Origin: Acidobacteriota bacterium | Lineage (GTDB): Bacteria; Acidobacteriota; Terriglobia; Acidiferrales; UBA7541 | DNA: 43,043 nucleotides | Direction of reading: 5' to 3' | Assembly: GCA_013286465.1 (NCBI GenBank) | Contig: JABDFR010000023.1 | Location: 1-43,043, forward strand | Shown here: one piece after another, positions 6,554-14,772 of the stretch | Numbering within the stretch: position 1 is the first letter of the stretch | Layout of the letters: each line of letters begins with the position of its first letter | Program-made: the position numbers and the translations under genes | Notes under the pieces: generated by a model | What the model saw: only the letters and a program-made list of their open reading frames with translations | What the model was told of the DNA's origin: nothing | Databases searched by the model: none

Positions 6554-9300
6554 TTTACAAGCGACGGCGCGCCGGCACCAACCGGCTCGGGCGGCGCGCT
6601 AATCGCAGCGGGCGTTTCCTGAATTTCAGCTTCCCAATCGCAGCCTTCCTTGATGCAGGCGCGGTAATTTCCCTGCTTGGTGCGTTTTTCGACGATGAAC
6701 GGCGCGCCGCATTTCGGGCATGGCTCATTAATCGGCTCGTGCGGCGAGGTGAAATCGCAATCGGGATAACGGCTGCAGCCGTAGAAAATCCGGCCACGCC
6801 CCCGACCGCGCGCGGTGCCGCGGCGCACGAATTCGCCTTCGTTGCACTTCGGGCATTTAATGCCGAGAGTGATCGGGCGCGTGTACTTGCACTTCGGATA
6901 GCCCGAACAGCCGATGAATTGACCGAAGCGCCCGTGCTTTTTCACCAGGTTCTTGCTGCAGAGCGTACATTTTTCTTCGAGCTGCTCGTCGGGCGCGTGC
7001 GCGGTGCGTGTGCCTTCGATGATGCGGCGCGTCGTCTTGCAATCCGGATAGCCGGTGCAGGCCAGGAACATTCCGAAGCGCCCACGCTTCAGGGCCATTT
7101 CCTTGCCGCAGTTGTCGCAATATTCGGTCTTCGTCTCGCCGGCCACATCGCCATTGGTGACCTCAGGCGATAAATCCTGAATGAAGTCGCAATCGGGATA
7201 GCGCGAGCAGCCCAGGAAAAATCCGTGCCGGCTGATGCGCTCCAGCAATTCGCCCTCGCCACACTTTTCACATTTCTTGCCAGTCGGAATGCCGGCCTTG
7301 TAGGAAAGCATCTCATCGTCTGCGCGATCGAGGTCCACGATGAACTTTACCCAGAATTCCTTGACGGCATCGCGCCAGGGTAGTTTGCCTTCCTCGATTT
7401 CGTCCAGCTCTTCTTCAAGCCGCGCGGTGAAAGTGACGTCGAAGACGTCTTCGAAACTTTTCACCAACAAAACGCTGACGCGCTCGCCTAACATCGTCGG
7501 CGTGAAGCGGCCCTGCGTTTTGTTCACGTATTCGCGCTCGACGATGGTCGAAATAATCGACGCGTACGTGGACGGGCGACCGATACCCTTTTCTTCGAGT
7601 TCCTTCACCAGCGTAGCTTCCGTATAGCGCGGCGGCGGCTCAGTGAAATGCTGATCGGGCCGAATTTGATCGAGACGCAAAATCTGGCCTTCGGTGACGC
7701 GCGGAAGAGCCTTGCCCTCGCCCTCATCTTCCTTCTCATCGTCGTCGCGGTCCGCATTCGCGGCGGGAATTTGATAGACGCGCAAGTATCCGTCGAATTT
7801 CTGCACCGAGCCGGTAGCCCGGAAAGTGTAATCACCGGCTGTAATATCAATCGTGGTCTGATCGAAAACCGCCGGTAGCATTTGCGAGGCGACGAAGCGC
7901 TGCCAGATCAGCTGATAAAGCTTGAAAACGTCATCGTCCAGATACTTGCGAACGTCTTCGGGCGTGCGCGAAACATCCGTAGGCCGCACAGCTTCGTGAG
8001 CTTCCTGCGCGTCCTTCTTCGATTTGTAAAAATTCGGTTTCTCCGGCAAATAGTCAGAGCCGAACCGCGAGGGAATAAATTCGCGAACTTGCGCCAGCGC
8101 ATCATTCGAGACGTGCACGGAATCCGTGCGCATGTAGGTAATCAGCGCGACGGAACCTTCGCTACCCAGCTCAACGCCTTCATAAAGCCGCTGCGACAGC
8201 GCCATCGTGCGCTTCGCCGTATAACGCAGCCGGTTGTAAGCAGCCTGCTGCAATTTCGAAGTGGTGAAAGGCGGAGGCGCATTGCGGCGCTTTTCTTTCT
8301 GCGTGACGTTGGCCACTTCCCATTTGGCCTTCGTCACCGCCGCGACGATTTTGTCCGCGTCCTCCCTAGTCCCAACCGCGATTTCTTCGCCCTTGTAGCG
8401 GCTCAGCTTCGCTTCGAAGAGCGGTGGAGCGCCGGCATCCAGCATCGCGTGAATCGACCAATACTCGACCGGCACAAACGCGCGAATTTCCTGCTCGCGC
8501 TCCACAATCAAACGCAGCGCTACAGTCTGCACGCGCCCGGCCGATAGTCCGCGGCGCACTTTATTCCAGAGCAGCGGCGAAATTTTGTAGCCCACGATGC
8601 GATCGAGCACGCGCCGCGCTTGCTGCGCGTCCACCAAGTTCGTATCCACTTGGCGCGGTTTCTCAAAAGCCGCCCGAATCGCCTTCGGCGTAATTTCATT
8701 GAAAGTGACGCGAAAAATCTTCTTCGGATCTGTAGGCGGGATGGTGATTTCTTCTTCCGGTTCCTTAGCCTTGAGCTTGGACTTGGACTTCTTGCCGTTC
8801 TTGGACGCGGCCTCTTCCAGTTCCGCAGCCGCTTTCTCAGCCGCTACTTCTTTAGCCGTAGGCTTATCGGAGGATTCCGCCTCGGTATAGCGCGAGGGCT
8901 TCGAGAGCACCATGGCCAGATGCGCTGAAATGGCCTCTCCTTCACGGTCCGGGTCACCCGCCAGGTAAACTGCATCGGCAGTACTAGCCGCTTTGCGGAG
9001 ATCGTTGATGACCTTGCCCTTGCCGGAAATGATTTGCAGGGTAGGCTCGAAAATCTTGGCGTCATCCAGGCTAATCAGGGTCTTGGGCGCGGCATCGGCC
9101 GCAGCCTTCTTCTTGCCTTTGGCCTTTTTGCGCTTCTTGTGCCCGTTGACATCGTCACCGGGCAGACGGATACCAATCGTCTTCTTGGGCAGGTCCATCA
9201 CATGCCCAATGGACGCCTTAACCACATAATCGCGTCCCAGATACTTATTGATGGTTTTCGCCTTAGCCGGCGATTCCACGATAACTAATGAACGTCCCAT
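6550..9300 (-). CDS. topA: DNA topoisomerase I
   Basis: Type IA topoisomerase that relaxes negative supercoils by single-strand passage. The 916-residue protein begins with the TOPRIM domain (LVIVESPAKAKTI with E9; DPDREGE with D116 and D118), and the catalytic tyrosine is Y389 in ALITYMRTDS. Five C-terminal zinc ribbons of the CxxC...CSRYPDC kind follow (about residues 680-900), which is at the high end for the family. Two Lys/Glu/Ala-rich insertions (about residues 48-75 and 140-190) interrupt the TOPRIM region. It is followed directly by xerC with a 4-nt overlap and lies 96 nt after dprA. Confidence 0.96.
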   Translation of the reverse strand: MGRSLVIVESPAKAKTINKYLGRDYVVKASIGHVMDLPKKTIGIRLPGDDVNGHKKRKKAKGKKKAAADAAPKTLISLDDAKIFEPTLQIISGKGKVINDLRKAASTADAVYLAGDPDREGEAISAHLAMVLSKPSRYTEAESSDKPTAKEVAAEKAAAELEEAASKNGKKSKSKLKAKEPEEEITIPPTDPKKIFRVTFNEITPKAIRAAFEKPRQVDTNLVDAQQARRVLDRIVGYKISPLLWNKVRRGLSAGRVQTVALRLIVEREQEIRAFVPVEYWSIHAMLDAGAPPLFEAKLSRYKGEEIAVGTREDADKIVAAVTKAKWEVANVTQKEKRRNAPPPFTTSKLQQAAYNRLRYTAKRTMALSQRLYEGVELGSEGSVALITYMRTDSVHVSNDALAQVREFIPSRFGSDYLPEKPNFYKSKKDAQEAHEAVRPTDVSRTPEDVRKYLDDDVFKLYQLIWQRFVASQMLPAVFDQTTIDITAGDYTFRATGSVQKFDGYLRVYQIPAANADRDDDEKEDEGEGKALPRVTEGQILRLDQIRPDQHFTEPPPRYTEATLVKELEEKGIGRPSTYASIISTIVEREYVNKTQGRFTPTMLGERVSVLLVKSFEDVFDVTFTARLEEELDEIEEGKLPWRDAVKEFWVKFIVDLDRADDEMLSYKAGIPTGKKCEKCGEGELLERISRHGFFLGCSRYPDCDFIQDLSPEVTNGDVAGETKTEYCDNCGKEMALKRGRFGMFLACTGYPDCKTTRRIIEGTRTAHAPDEQLEEKCTLCSKNLVKKHGRFGQFIGCSGYPKCKYTRPITLGIKCPKCNEGEFVRRGTARGRGRGRIFYGCSRYPDCDFTSPHEPINEPCPKCGAPFIVEKRTKQGNYRACIKEGCDWEAEIQETPAAISAPPEPVGAGAPSLVK

Positions 9301-9396
9301 ATTCTCCTGACTCTCGAACTCCGCCGAACTGCCATAGATGCCGGAACAGGGCAGAAGGGTCCGCCCACCATCCTACCCCTGAAAGCGTTGGTTTGA

Positions 9397-10524
9397 TTAC
9401 AACAGGACTTTCAGGAATTGCTTACCCGGCAACTGCCGTACTATTCCCTTTAGTTCCAGGTCGAAGAGAGTGGCCAGCACTTCGGAGGAACTCAGGCCAG
9501 ATAGCTCCACTAGATCATCCACCGGCCGCGCTTCATCAACTGCCAGCAGGTCGTAAAGGATGCGCTCGCTCGGCCCCAGCGATTCCTCAACCAGCAGCTC
9601 GCGTTCCTGGGAACTCGGCGAATCCACCGGCAGCAGCTCGGCGCGAATCGGCGTGGGCAGCTCTTCGACCACGTCTTCCCAGCCGGTAACCAGTTTCGCG
9701 CCCTGTTTGATCAGCTGATTAGGTCCGAAGCTCATCGGCTGGGTAACGTTGCCTGGCACCCCAAACACCTCGCGGCCGAATTCCATGCCTAGGCGCGAGG
9801 TTATTAAGGATCCAGAGTACTGCGCTCCCTCGACGCACACAACCCCGAGCGACATCCCGGCAATAACCCGGTTCCGAATCGGGAAATTCTGCGAGCCTGG
9901 AAATGTCCCCATCGAAAATTCGCTAATGAGCGCTCCGCGGGTCGCAATTTCATCGAAAAGCTTCTTATTTTCTTTGGGATAGACGACGTCTATGCCGCAG
10001 CCGAGGACGGCGATCGTAGTTCCCGCGGGCGTCGAAAGTGCACCATGGTGCGCACAGGCATCGATTCCCCGGGCCAGGCCACTGACGATCACCAGGCCCC
10101 GGGCGGCCAAGTCCCTGCCCAGCCGTTCAGCCATTTGATTCCCGTAAGGTGTCGGACGACGCGCACCAACAATAGAAATGGAGTGACGATTCAGAAGTTC
10201 AATGTTTCCGCGCACATAGAGGAGGGGCGGGGGATCGAATATTTCGCGCAGCCGGGAAGGGTACTCGGGCTCGTCCCAGGTGAGCATCTTGCAGCCATAC
10301 TGCTCGGCTTGCGCGATTTCCTTGGCGGCAGCGCTGAGCGGTTGCCGGGAATGGATCGCCTGGGCCACCGCGGCAGGCAGGTGCTGAGCTTCCAGGCTGG
10401 TAAGTGAGGCTTCGAAGATCGCTTCCGGCGTGCCGAACTCGCGTAGTAGCTTGCCGGCTAGACGCGGGCCGAGGCCGGGCGTGAGCGCGAGCGCAATCCA
10501 ACCTAGGTATTGGCAAGTTTCCAT
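9397..10524 (-). CDS. dprA: DNA-processing protein DprA
   Basis: DprA/Smf, which binds incoming single-stranded DNA and loads RecA during natural transformation. The 375-residue protein has an N-terminal helix-hairpin-helix/SAM-like domain (about residues 1-80). The Rossmann-like core follows, with VGARRPTPYGNQMAE, VSGLARGIDACAHHGAL and AVLGCGIDVVYPKEN. A C-terminal winged-helix DprA domain (about residues 310-375) completes it. It is the first gene of dprA-topA-xerC. No strong ribosome-binding site is visible before ATG 10524. The upstream gap is divergent with the PLP-enzyme gene and contains a parS-like site. Confidence 0.95.
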   Translation of the reverse strand: METCQYLGWIALALTPGLGPRLAGKLLREFGTPEAIFEASLTSLEAQHLPAAVAQAIHSRQPLSAAAKEIAQAEQYGCKMLTWDEPEYPSRLREIFDPPPLLYVRGNIELLNRHSISIVGARRPTPYGNQMAERLGRDLAARGLVIVSGLARGIDACAHHGALSTPAGTTIAVLGCGIDVVYPKENKKLFDEIATRGALISEFSMGTFPGSQNFPIRNRVIAGMSLGVVCVEGAQYSGSLITSRLGMEFGREVFGVPGNVTQPMSFGPNQLIKQGAKLVTGWEDVVEELPTPIRAELLPVDSPSSQERELLVEESLGPSERILYDLLAVDEARPVDDLVELSGLSSSEVLATLFDLELKGIVRQLPGKQFLKVLL

Positions 10525-10625
10525 CAGCCGAGAGGAAAGCCCGTTGAGACTACGGGCTCGGAATGGCAGGTGTCAATTTTGGGTACTACGTAGGGATAAT
10601 CACGGTCGCCCTCGCTGCGAGAAAA

Positions 10626-10641
10626 GGTTTCACGTGAAACG
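10626..10641. other. parS-like ParB-binding palindrome
   Basis: A perfect 14-bp palindrome, GTTTCACGTGAAAC (10627-10640), matches 14 of 16 positions of the well-known bacterial parS consensus TGTTTCACGTGAAACA; only the two outermost bases differ (G in place of T and of A). It lies in the dprA/PLP-enzyme intergenic gap, outside any gene. Chance occurrence of a specified 14-mer in 43 kb is far below one in a thousand. ParB binding is inferred from the known consensus. No parA or parB gene is in this window. Confidence 0.8.
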
Positions 10642-10776
10642 TATCGCCAAGAATGCGCCTTAGACGTCAAACAATCTGGCGAGGACCATTTTGCAGGTTG
10701 TTCGAAGTGCGGTTCTGGGTGAATATGTGCCCGGCCGACTGGGGGATCTTCGCCGCGTACGTGCGGTCATCAAACA

Positions 10777-10850
10777 TGACCTCAGCGGCTAAAGCCGTTT
10801 CACTCTTGCGGCGCTTGCGGCATGACTGAAGTCATGCCCTGACAAAACTT
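10777..10850 (+). repeat. family-2 double-hairpin repeat, copy A
   Basis: This 74-nt element has two hairpins, CGGCTAAAGCCG and GGCATGACTGAAGTCATGCC, followed by CTGACAAAACTT. Near-identical copies lie at 14691-14764 and, inverted, at 37915-37995. It lies just upstream of the PLP-enzyme start. The remainder of the 10525-10865 gap holds the parS-like site and no gene. Confidence 0.85.
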
Positions 10851-10865
10851 GACGATTCTCATTTA

Positions 10866-11849
10866 ATGCCGGTGCCTTCCGCGATGCCACAACTTAGTCT
10901 TGAGTTGATTAATGAAGCCCGCGAGTTTCTGCGCCCGCGCATTCGGCGGACTCCAATGGAGGCTTCGCCCGGACTCTCCTTGAAGCTAGGCGTCTCTACT
11001 TGGTTAAAACTCGAGTCGCTGCAGATTACCGGCTCGTTCAAGATTCGCGGAGCATTCTTCCGGCTTTCGCGCGCGACCGAGGTGGAGCGCCGCGGCGGGA
11101 TCGTCACGTGCTCGGCCGGGAATCACGGCAAGGCCGTTGCGTATGCCGCGCGCGAGTTGGGATTGCAGGCCACGATCTTTGTGCCGAAGGGAGTGGATGA
11201 GGCGAAATATCGTGGCATGGTCTCGTATGGCGCGAATGTGATTGTCTCGCCATTCGCTGACTATGACCAGACGGAAGAATTGGCGCTCGAGGATTCTCGG
11301 AAGAATGGGCGTGCGTTCGTCTCGGCGTTCGACGACGTAGACGTGATGGCTGGGAATGGCGGAACGCTGGCGGCGGAGATCGTCGAGGATCTGCCGGAGG
11401 TGAAAAATTTCATCGTGCCGGTAGGTGGTGGTGGGTTGAGCGCGGGGTTGGCGCTATATGTAAAAGAAAAAGTGAGCGGATCGCGAGTGATCGGCTGCCA
11501 GCATGAAGTGACGCCGGCATTGCGGCTTTCGCTCGAGCGCGGTACAGCAGTGACGCGGATGCCCTCGGGCGAAACGATTGCCGCCGGAATTGAAGGCGGC
11601 ATCGGCTCGCTGACATTTGACGTTTTGCGTACGCGCGTGGACGATACACCGATCGTGAACGACGCGGAGATTTGCGACGCGGTGCGCTGGATGGTCGAGG
11701 AACATCAATACCTGATCGAGCCGACGGCGGCCGCGACTCTCGCGGCTTGCCTCTCGGGAAAAATTGCGCCGCTCCAAGCACCGGCCGTCGTCGTAATTTC
11801 CGGCCGCAACGTAAGCAGCGCAACGGTGCGGAAAATCCTATGTCCATGA
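10866..11849 (+). CDS. threonine/serine dehydratase-like PLP enzyme
   Basis: Fold-type II pyridoxal-phosphate enzyme related to threonine dehydratase and serine racemase. Family members deaminate hydroxy-amino acids to 2-oxo acids. The 327-residue protein has the PLP lysine K59 in TGSFKIRGA, the substrate loop CSAGNHGKAVAYAA and the phosphate-binding VGGGGLSAG. It lacks a C-terminal ACT regulatory domain, so it is the short, catabolic or racemase-like form. It overlaps the next gene by 10 nt. Pairing with an ornithine cyclodeaminase-like gene recalls EutB-EutC of ectoine breakdown, but no other ectoine gene is nearby, so the true substrate is open. Confidence 0.85.
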   Translation: MPVPSAMPQLSLELINEAREFLRPRIRRTPMEASPGLSLKLGVSTWLKLESLQITGSFKIRGAFFRLSRATEVERRGGIVTCSAGNHGKAVAYAARELGLQATIFVPKGVDEAKYRGMVSYGANVIVSPFADYDQTEELALEDSRKNGRAFVSAFDDVDVMAGNGGTLAAEIVEDLPEVKNFIVPVGGGGLSAGLALYVKEKVSGSRVIGCQHEVTPALRLSLERGTAVTRMPSGETIAAGIEGGIGSLTFDVLRTRVDDTPIVNDAEICDAVRWMVEEHQYLIEPTAAATLAACLSGKIAPLQAPAVVVISGRNVSSATVRKILCP

Positions 11850-12778
11850 AAATCGCGCAACGAGAAGAAATCCTGAAAGTACTTTCGCTAAAAGATGCGA
11901 TCCCACTGATGCGCGACGCGCTGGTGGCGCAATCACGCGGCGAATGCGAAACGCCCATGCCCATGCATCTGTATCCGCGCGATCGGGATGCCGAGGTGCA
12001 TCTCAAAGCCAGCTATCGAGCCGGCGGCGAGTTTTTTGCCGTCAAAATTGCCGGCGGCTATCCACGCAATGCAGGAACCGGCCTGCCCACGTTCAATGGG
12101 TTGATTTTGCTCAATTCGGCGCGAACCGGAGATCCGGTGGCGCTTCTCTGCGACGGCGCGGAACTGACGCACGCGCGCACCGCAGCGGTTTCGGCGATGG
12201 TGGCGCAGGAATTGATGCGCAAAGATTCGACGATCGGAATCCTCGGCAGCGGGCAGCAGGCGCGTTGGCAGGCGCGCGCCCATGCCGAAGTTTTGCCGCT
12301 GCGCGAAATCTGGATCTGGGGCCGTACGCCGGGCCAAGTTGCGAGTTGCTGCGGCGAGATCTCGGCTTTTTTGCCGGGCGTCGAGGTTCGCGTGGCCGTC
12401 TCCCCCGCGGACGTGGCCCGCCATTCGAAGCTCATAATCACCGTGACCGGAGCGCGCGAGCCGATTTTGTCCTTCGAAGATATTGCGCCGGGCACCTTGA
12501 TTTCGGCAGTCGGTTCGGATTCGCCCGGAAAACAGGAACTGCATCCGCAAATTCTAAATCGCGCCGCGCTATTGCTGGTGGATTCGCTAGCGCAGTGCGA
12601 GAAGCTAGGCGAATTGCAGCACGCCCCGTCTGCACGCGGGCGGGCCATCGAGATCGGAAAATTCTGCGAATTCCACCCGGCGTTCGATGCCAATGGAATC
12701 GTGGTCGCGGATTTCACCGGGTTGGGCGTAGAGGATTTATTCATCGCCGAAGATTGTTATCAACGGCTCGAAGCGTAG
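11840..12778 (+). CDS. ornithine cyclodeaminase/mu-crystallin family protein
   Basis: NAD(P)-dependent protein of the ornithine cyclodeaminase/alanine dehydrogenase/ketimine reductase family, 312 residues. The dinucleotide-binding motif GILGSGQQARWQARAH lies near residue 133. The substrate-side blocks FNGLILLNSARTGDPVALL and THARTAAVSA fit the family. The start is either ATG 11840 or ATG 11846; both overlap the end of the upstream PLP enzyme (the latter as ATGA), which indicates translational coupling. With a dehydratase making a ketimine or imino acid, a reductive or cyclising follow-up step is plausible, but the pathway is inferred only. Confidence 0.84.
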   Translation: MSMKIAQREEILKVLSLKDAIPLMRDALVAQSRGECETPMPMHLYPRDRDAEVHLKASYRAGGEFFAVKIAGGYPRNAGTGLPTFNGLILLNSARTGDPVALLCDGAELTHARTAAVSAMVAQELMRKDSTIGILGSGQQARWQARAHAEVLPLREIWIWGRTPGQVASCCGEISAFLPGVEVRVAVSPADVARHSKLIITVTGAREPILSFEDIAPGTLISAVGSDSPGKQELHPQILNRAALLLVDSLAQCEKLGELQHAPSARGRAIEIGKFCEFHPAFDANGIVVADFTGLGVEDLFIAEDCYQRLEA

Positions 12779-12805
12779 CAGCGTCCGAAGCAAAAAGGTC
12801 GCGTT

Positions 12806-13210
12806 GTGCATACTTTCCTGATCGTAGCCTTGGGACTGGTCGTCGGCGTTCTGGTCGGACTGCTGGGGATCGGCGGCGGCATTATCGCGGTGCCGGCGCT
12901 GGTGCATATTTTCGGAATGGATCAGCATCTCGCGCAGGGCACATCGCTTTTTATTCTACTGCCGCCGATCGGGCTCGGCGCGGTAATGGTTTACTGGAAA
13001 AAAGGCGAAGTAAGTGTTCCTGCGGGAGTGATGTGCGCGCTGGGAATTCTGCTGGGCGGCTATTTCGGCGGCTTGATCGCGATTGACTTGCCATCCAATG
13101 TTCTGCGCGCCCTCTTTGGGCTCTTCCTGATGCTCTCCGCAGTTCTGCTCTGGCGAAAAAGCAAACCGCAAGCCACCGCGCCGGCAGCTGGAGGTTCGGG
13201 GAATGCCTGA
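12806..13210 (+). CDS. TauE/SafE-type transporter, half-size subunit 1
   Basis: A 134-residue membrane protein corresponding to one repeat of the TauE/SafE anion-exporter family. It has about four transmembrane segments and the family motif GLLGIGGGIIAVPAL near residue 18. Typical TauE proteins are about 250 residues with two such repeats; here the second repeat is a separate overlapping gene. The start is GTG at 12806 with AGG upstream. It follows the cyclodeaminase-like gene by 27 nt on the same strand. Sulfite, sulfonate or organic anion export is the family role; the substrate is not shown. Confidence 0.82.
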   Translation: MHTFLIVALGLVVGVLVGLLGIGGGIIAVPALVHIFGMDQHLAQGTSLFILLPPIGLGAVMVYWKKGEVSVPAGVMCALGILLGGYFGGLIAIDLPSNVLRALFGLFLMLSAVLLWRKSKPQATAPAAGGSGNA

Positions 13211-13607
13211 ATCGCGCGCACGCTTGATCGGGATTTTTTTCACCGCGTGCGTCGTGGGAGTTGCCAGCGGACTTTTTGGAATCGGCGGCGGAGTACTGCT
13301 GGTGCCCCTGCTGGTGCTCCTTCATTTCTTCGGTCAGCATCGCGCGCAGGGAACGAGCTTGATCGCAATGGTGCCTCCCACCGGGCTGCTCGCGTTCCTC
13401 GCTTACTATCGCGCGGGCGCCGTGGATATTCGCACCGGCCTGTTGATTATTCCGGGCATTATTATCGGCGGATTTATCGGCAGCAAAATCGCGGTGGGCT
13501 TGCCGGCGGCAAAGATGCGGCGCGTGTTCGCCGTGATTCTGTTCGTGCTAGGGGCGTTCGAATTTTTCAACCCGCTCGTGCACTGGGCGGCGCATTCGGG
13601 GCATTAA
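13203..13607 (+). CDS. TauE/SafE-type transporter, half-size subunit 2
   Basis: A second 134-residue half-transporter with the same motif (GLFGIGGGVLLVPLL near residue 23) and about four transmembrane segments. Its ATG at 13203 overlaps the end of subunit 1 by 8 nt in another reading frame, so the two halves are probably made in equal amounts and assemble as a heterodimer. Both halves keep the glycine-rich signature and end cleanly, so this does not look like a sequencing frameshift of one long gene, although that should be checked. A palindromic repeat begins at the base after the stop codon. Confidence 0.82.
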   Translation: MPESRARLIGIFFTACVVGVASGLFGIGGGVLLVPLLVLLHFFGQHRAQGTSLIAMVPPTGLLAFLAYYRAGAVDIRTGLLIIPGIIIGGFIGSKIAVGLPAAKMRRVFAVILFVLGAFEFFNPLVHWAAHSGH

Positions 13608-13785
13608 AAGTAGCGCCGGCGTCCCTGCCGGCATCTTACGAGCAAAAATCGTGCCAGATTTTCGATCACGGGCGAACTACTCTCCCAAGCCACTTCGATT
13701 TTTTTGGATCTTTGCGCCGGCGGTGACTATAGCCGCAGCCGATTTTTGCGGTCGTAAGATGCCGGCAGGGACGCCGGCGCTACTT
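13608..13785. repeat. family-1 inverted repeat, MITE-like (178 bp)
   Basis: Two arms of about 45 bp (13608-13651 and 13740-13785) form a nearly perfect inverted repeat differing by a 2-nt insertion; the outer ends read AAGTAGCGCCGGCGTCCCTG and its complement. The spacer of about 88 nt is unique and has no gene. It begins directly after a TAA stop codon. A related element with the same ends and similar spacing lies at 35245-35401. Confidence 0.85.
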
Positions 13786-13826
13786 GCGTTGTCATCGCCA
13801 TTCGCGTGAGATATTCTCCTCTCTAC

Positions 13827-14612
13827 ATGGTCGATATTCATTGTCACGTGCTTCCTGGGCTGGATGACGGGCCGGAATCTCTGGAAATGTCCATCGCGAT
13901 GTGCGAGATGGCCATTGCGGACGGCATCACTCACGTCATCGCCACGCCACATGCGGATGCTTCCTATGCCTTTCAGCCGGATTTAATCCGCCGGCGGCGC
14001 GATGAATTGCAGGCGCGATTTGAAGGACGGATCGAGCTGGCCACCGGCTGCGATTTTCATTTGAGCTTTGAAAACATCGAAGATTTGCGGCCGTATCCCG
14101 CGAAATATACGTTGAATCAGAAACGATATTTGCTGGTGGAGTTCAATGATTACTCGATTCCGCCCGCGATGGACCAGACGCTGCATCACTTGCAACTCTA
14201 CGGCGCCACGCCGATCATCACTCACCCGGAACGCAATCCGCTGATTCGCAACAACACCGAGCGGCTCTATCGCTGGATCCGCACCGGATGCTACGTGCAG
14301 ATCACCGCACAATCGATCCTCGGAAAATTCGGAGCGCAGGCGATGACCATGGCGGAGAGCTGGCTGAAAGATGGCGCGGTGCATTTTTTTGCCAGCGACG
14401 CGCACAACGTAACTTCGCGGCCTTTGCAATTGAAGGAGGCTTACGCGAAGGTCGCTTCGAAAAATGGGAAGGACGTGGCTGAGGGGCTTTTCGTCGACAA
14501 TCCGCGAGCAGTGTTTGACGGGGAAGCGCTGCCGTTTGTGCTGGAACTGCCCGAGGATCGCGGACATGCGCCGGGGGCACGGAAAAAGAAGAAGCGTTTT
14601 TGGTTTTTTTAG
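13827..14612 (+). CDS. CpsB/YwqE-like tyrosine-protein phosphatase (PHP)
   Basis: Metal-dependent phosphatase of the polymerase-and-histidinol-phosphatase superfamily. Its CpsB/YwqE members dephosphorylate the tyrosine kinase controlling capsule or exopolysaccharide export. The 261-residue protein shows all the metal motifs: MVDIHCHVLPGLDDGPE, ATPHAD, GCDFH, LLVEF, IITHPERNP and ASDAHN. The C-terminus is an unusual basic tail (RKKKKRFWFF). The ATG at 13827 gives the standard N-terminus and is preferred to GTG 13806. No kinase or polysaccharide gene is adjacent, so its partner must be elsewhere. Activity is inferred from complete motifs. Confidence 0.85.
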   Translation: MVDIHCHVLPGLDDGPESLEMSIAMCEMAIADGITHVIATPHADASYAFQPDLIRRRRDELQARFEGRIELATGCDFHLSFENIEDLRPYPAKYTLNQKRYLLVEFNDYSIPPAMDQTLHHLQLYGATPIITHPERNPLIRNNTERLYRWIRTGCYVQITAQSILGKFGAQAMTMAESWLKDGAVHFFASDAHNVTSRPLQLKEAYAKVASKNGKDVAEGLFVDNPRAVFDGEALPFVLELPEDRGHAPGARKKKKRFWFF

Positions 14613-14657
14613 TTGGGTGGAATCGAACAGCGGAGCGAGCTAAATGGTTTTCGAAAG

Positions 14658-14677
14658 ATCGTCGCGGGGACGACGAT
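14658..14677 (+). terminator. weak hairpin after the CpsB-like gene
   Basis: A perfect 7-bp stem ATCGTCG/CGACGAT with a 6-nt loop lies 45 nt after the stop, without a clear T-run. It may end transcription, but the evidence is thin. Confidence 0.35.
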
Positions 14678-14690
14678 TGCTTTCAAAAAC

Positions 14691-14764
14691 TGACCTCAGC
14701 GGCTAAAGCCGAACCAGTATTGAAGCGTCTGCGGCATGACTAAAGTCATGCCCTGACAAAACTT
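14691..14764 (+). repeat. family-2 double-hairpin repeat, copy B
   Basis: This element is 74 nt and shares both hairpins with copy A: CGGCTAAAGCCG and GGCATGACTAAAGTCATGCC, then CTGACAAAACTT. It sits between the convergent CpsB-like and zinc-ribbon genes, so its hairpins could help terminate transcription from both sides; that is inference. Confidence 0.85.
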
Positions 14765-14772
14765 CCCGCGCC

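Noticed and set aside
11944-13086. A 380-codon open frame overlapping the cyclodeaminase and transporter genes
   Set aside because: It is in a shifted frame within two clearly conserved genes, with a composition dominated by Arg and Gly.
13846-13855. Second CACGTG-containing site as another parS
   Set aside because: The flanking bases (TGTCACGTGCTT) do not form the palindrome, and it lies inside the CpsB-like coding region.
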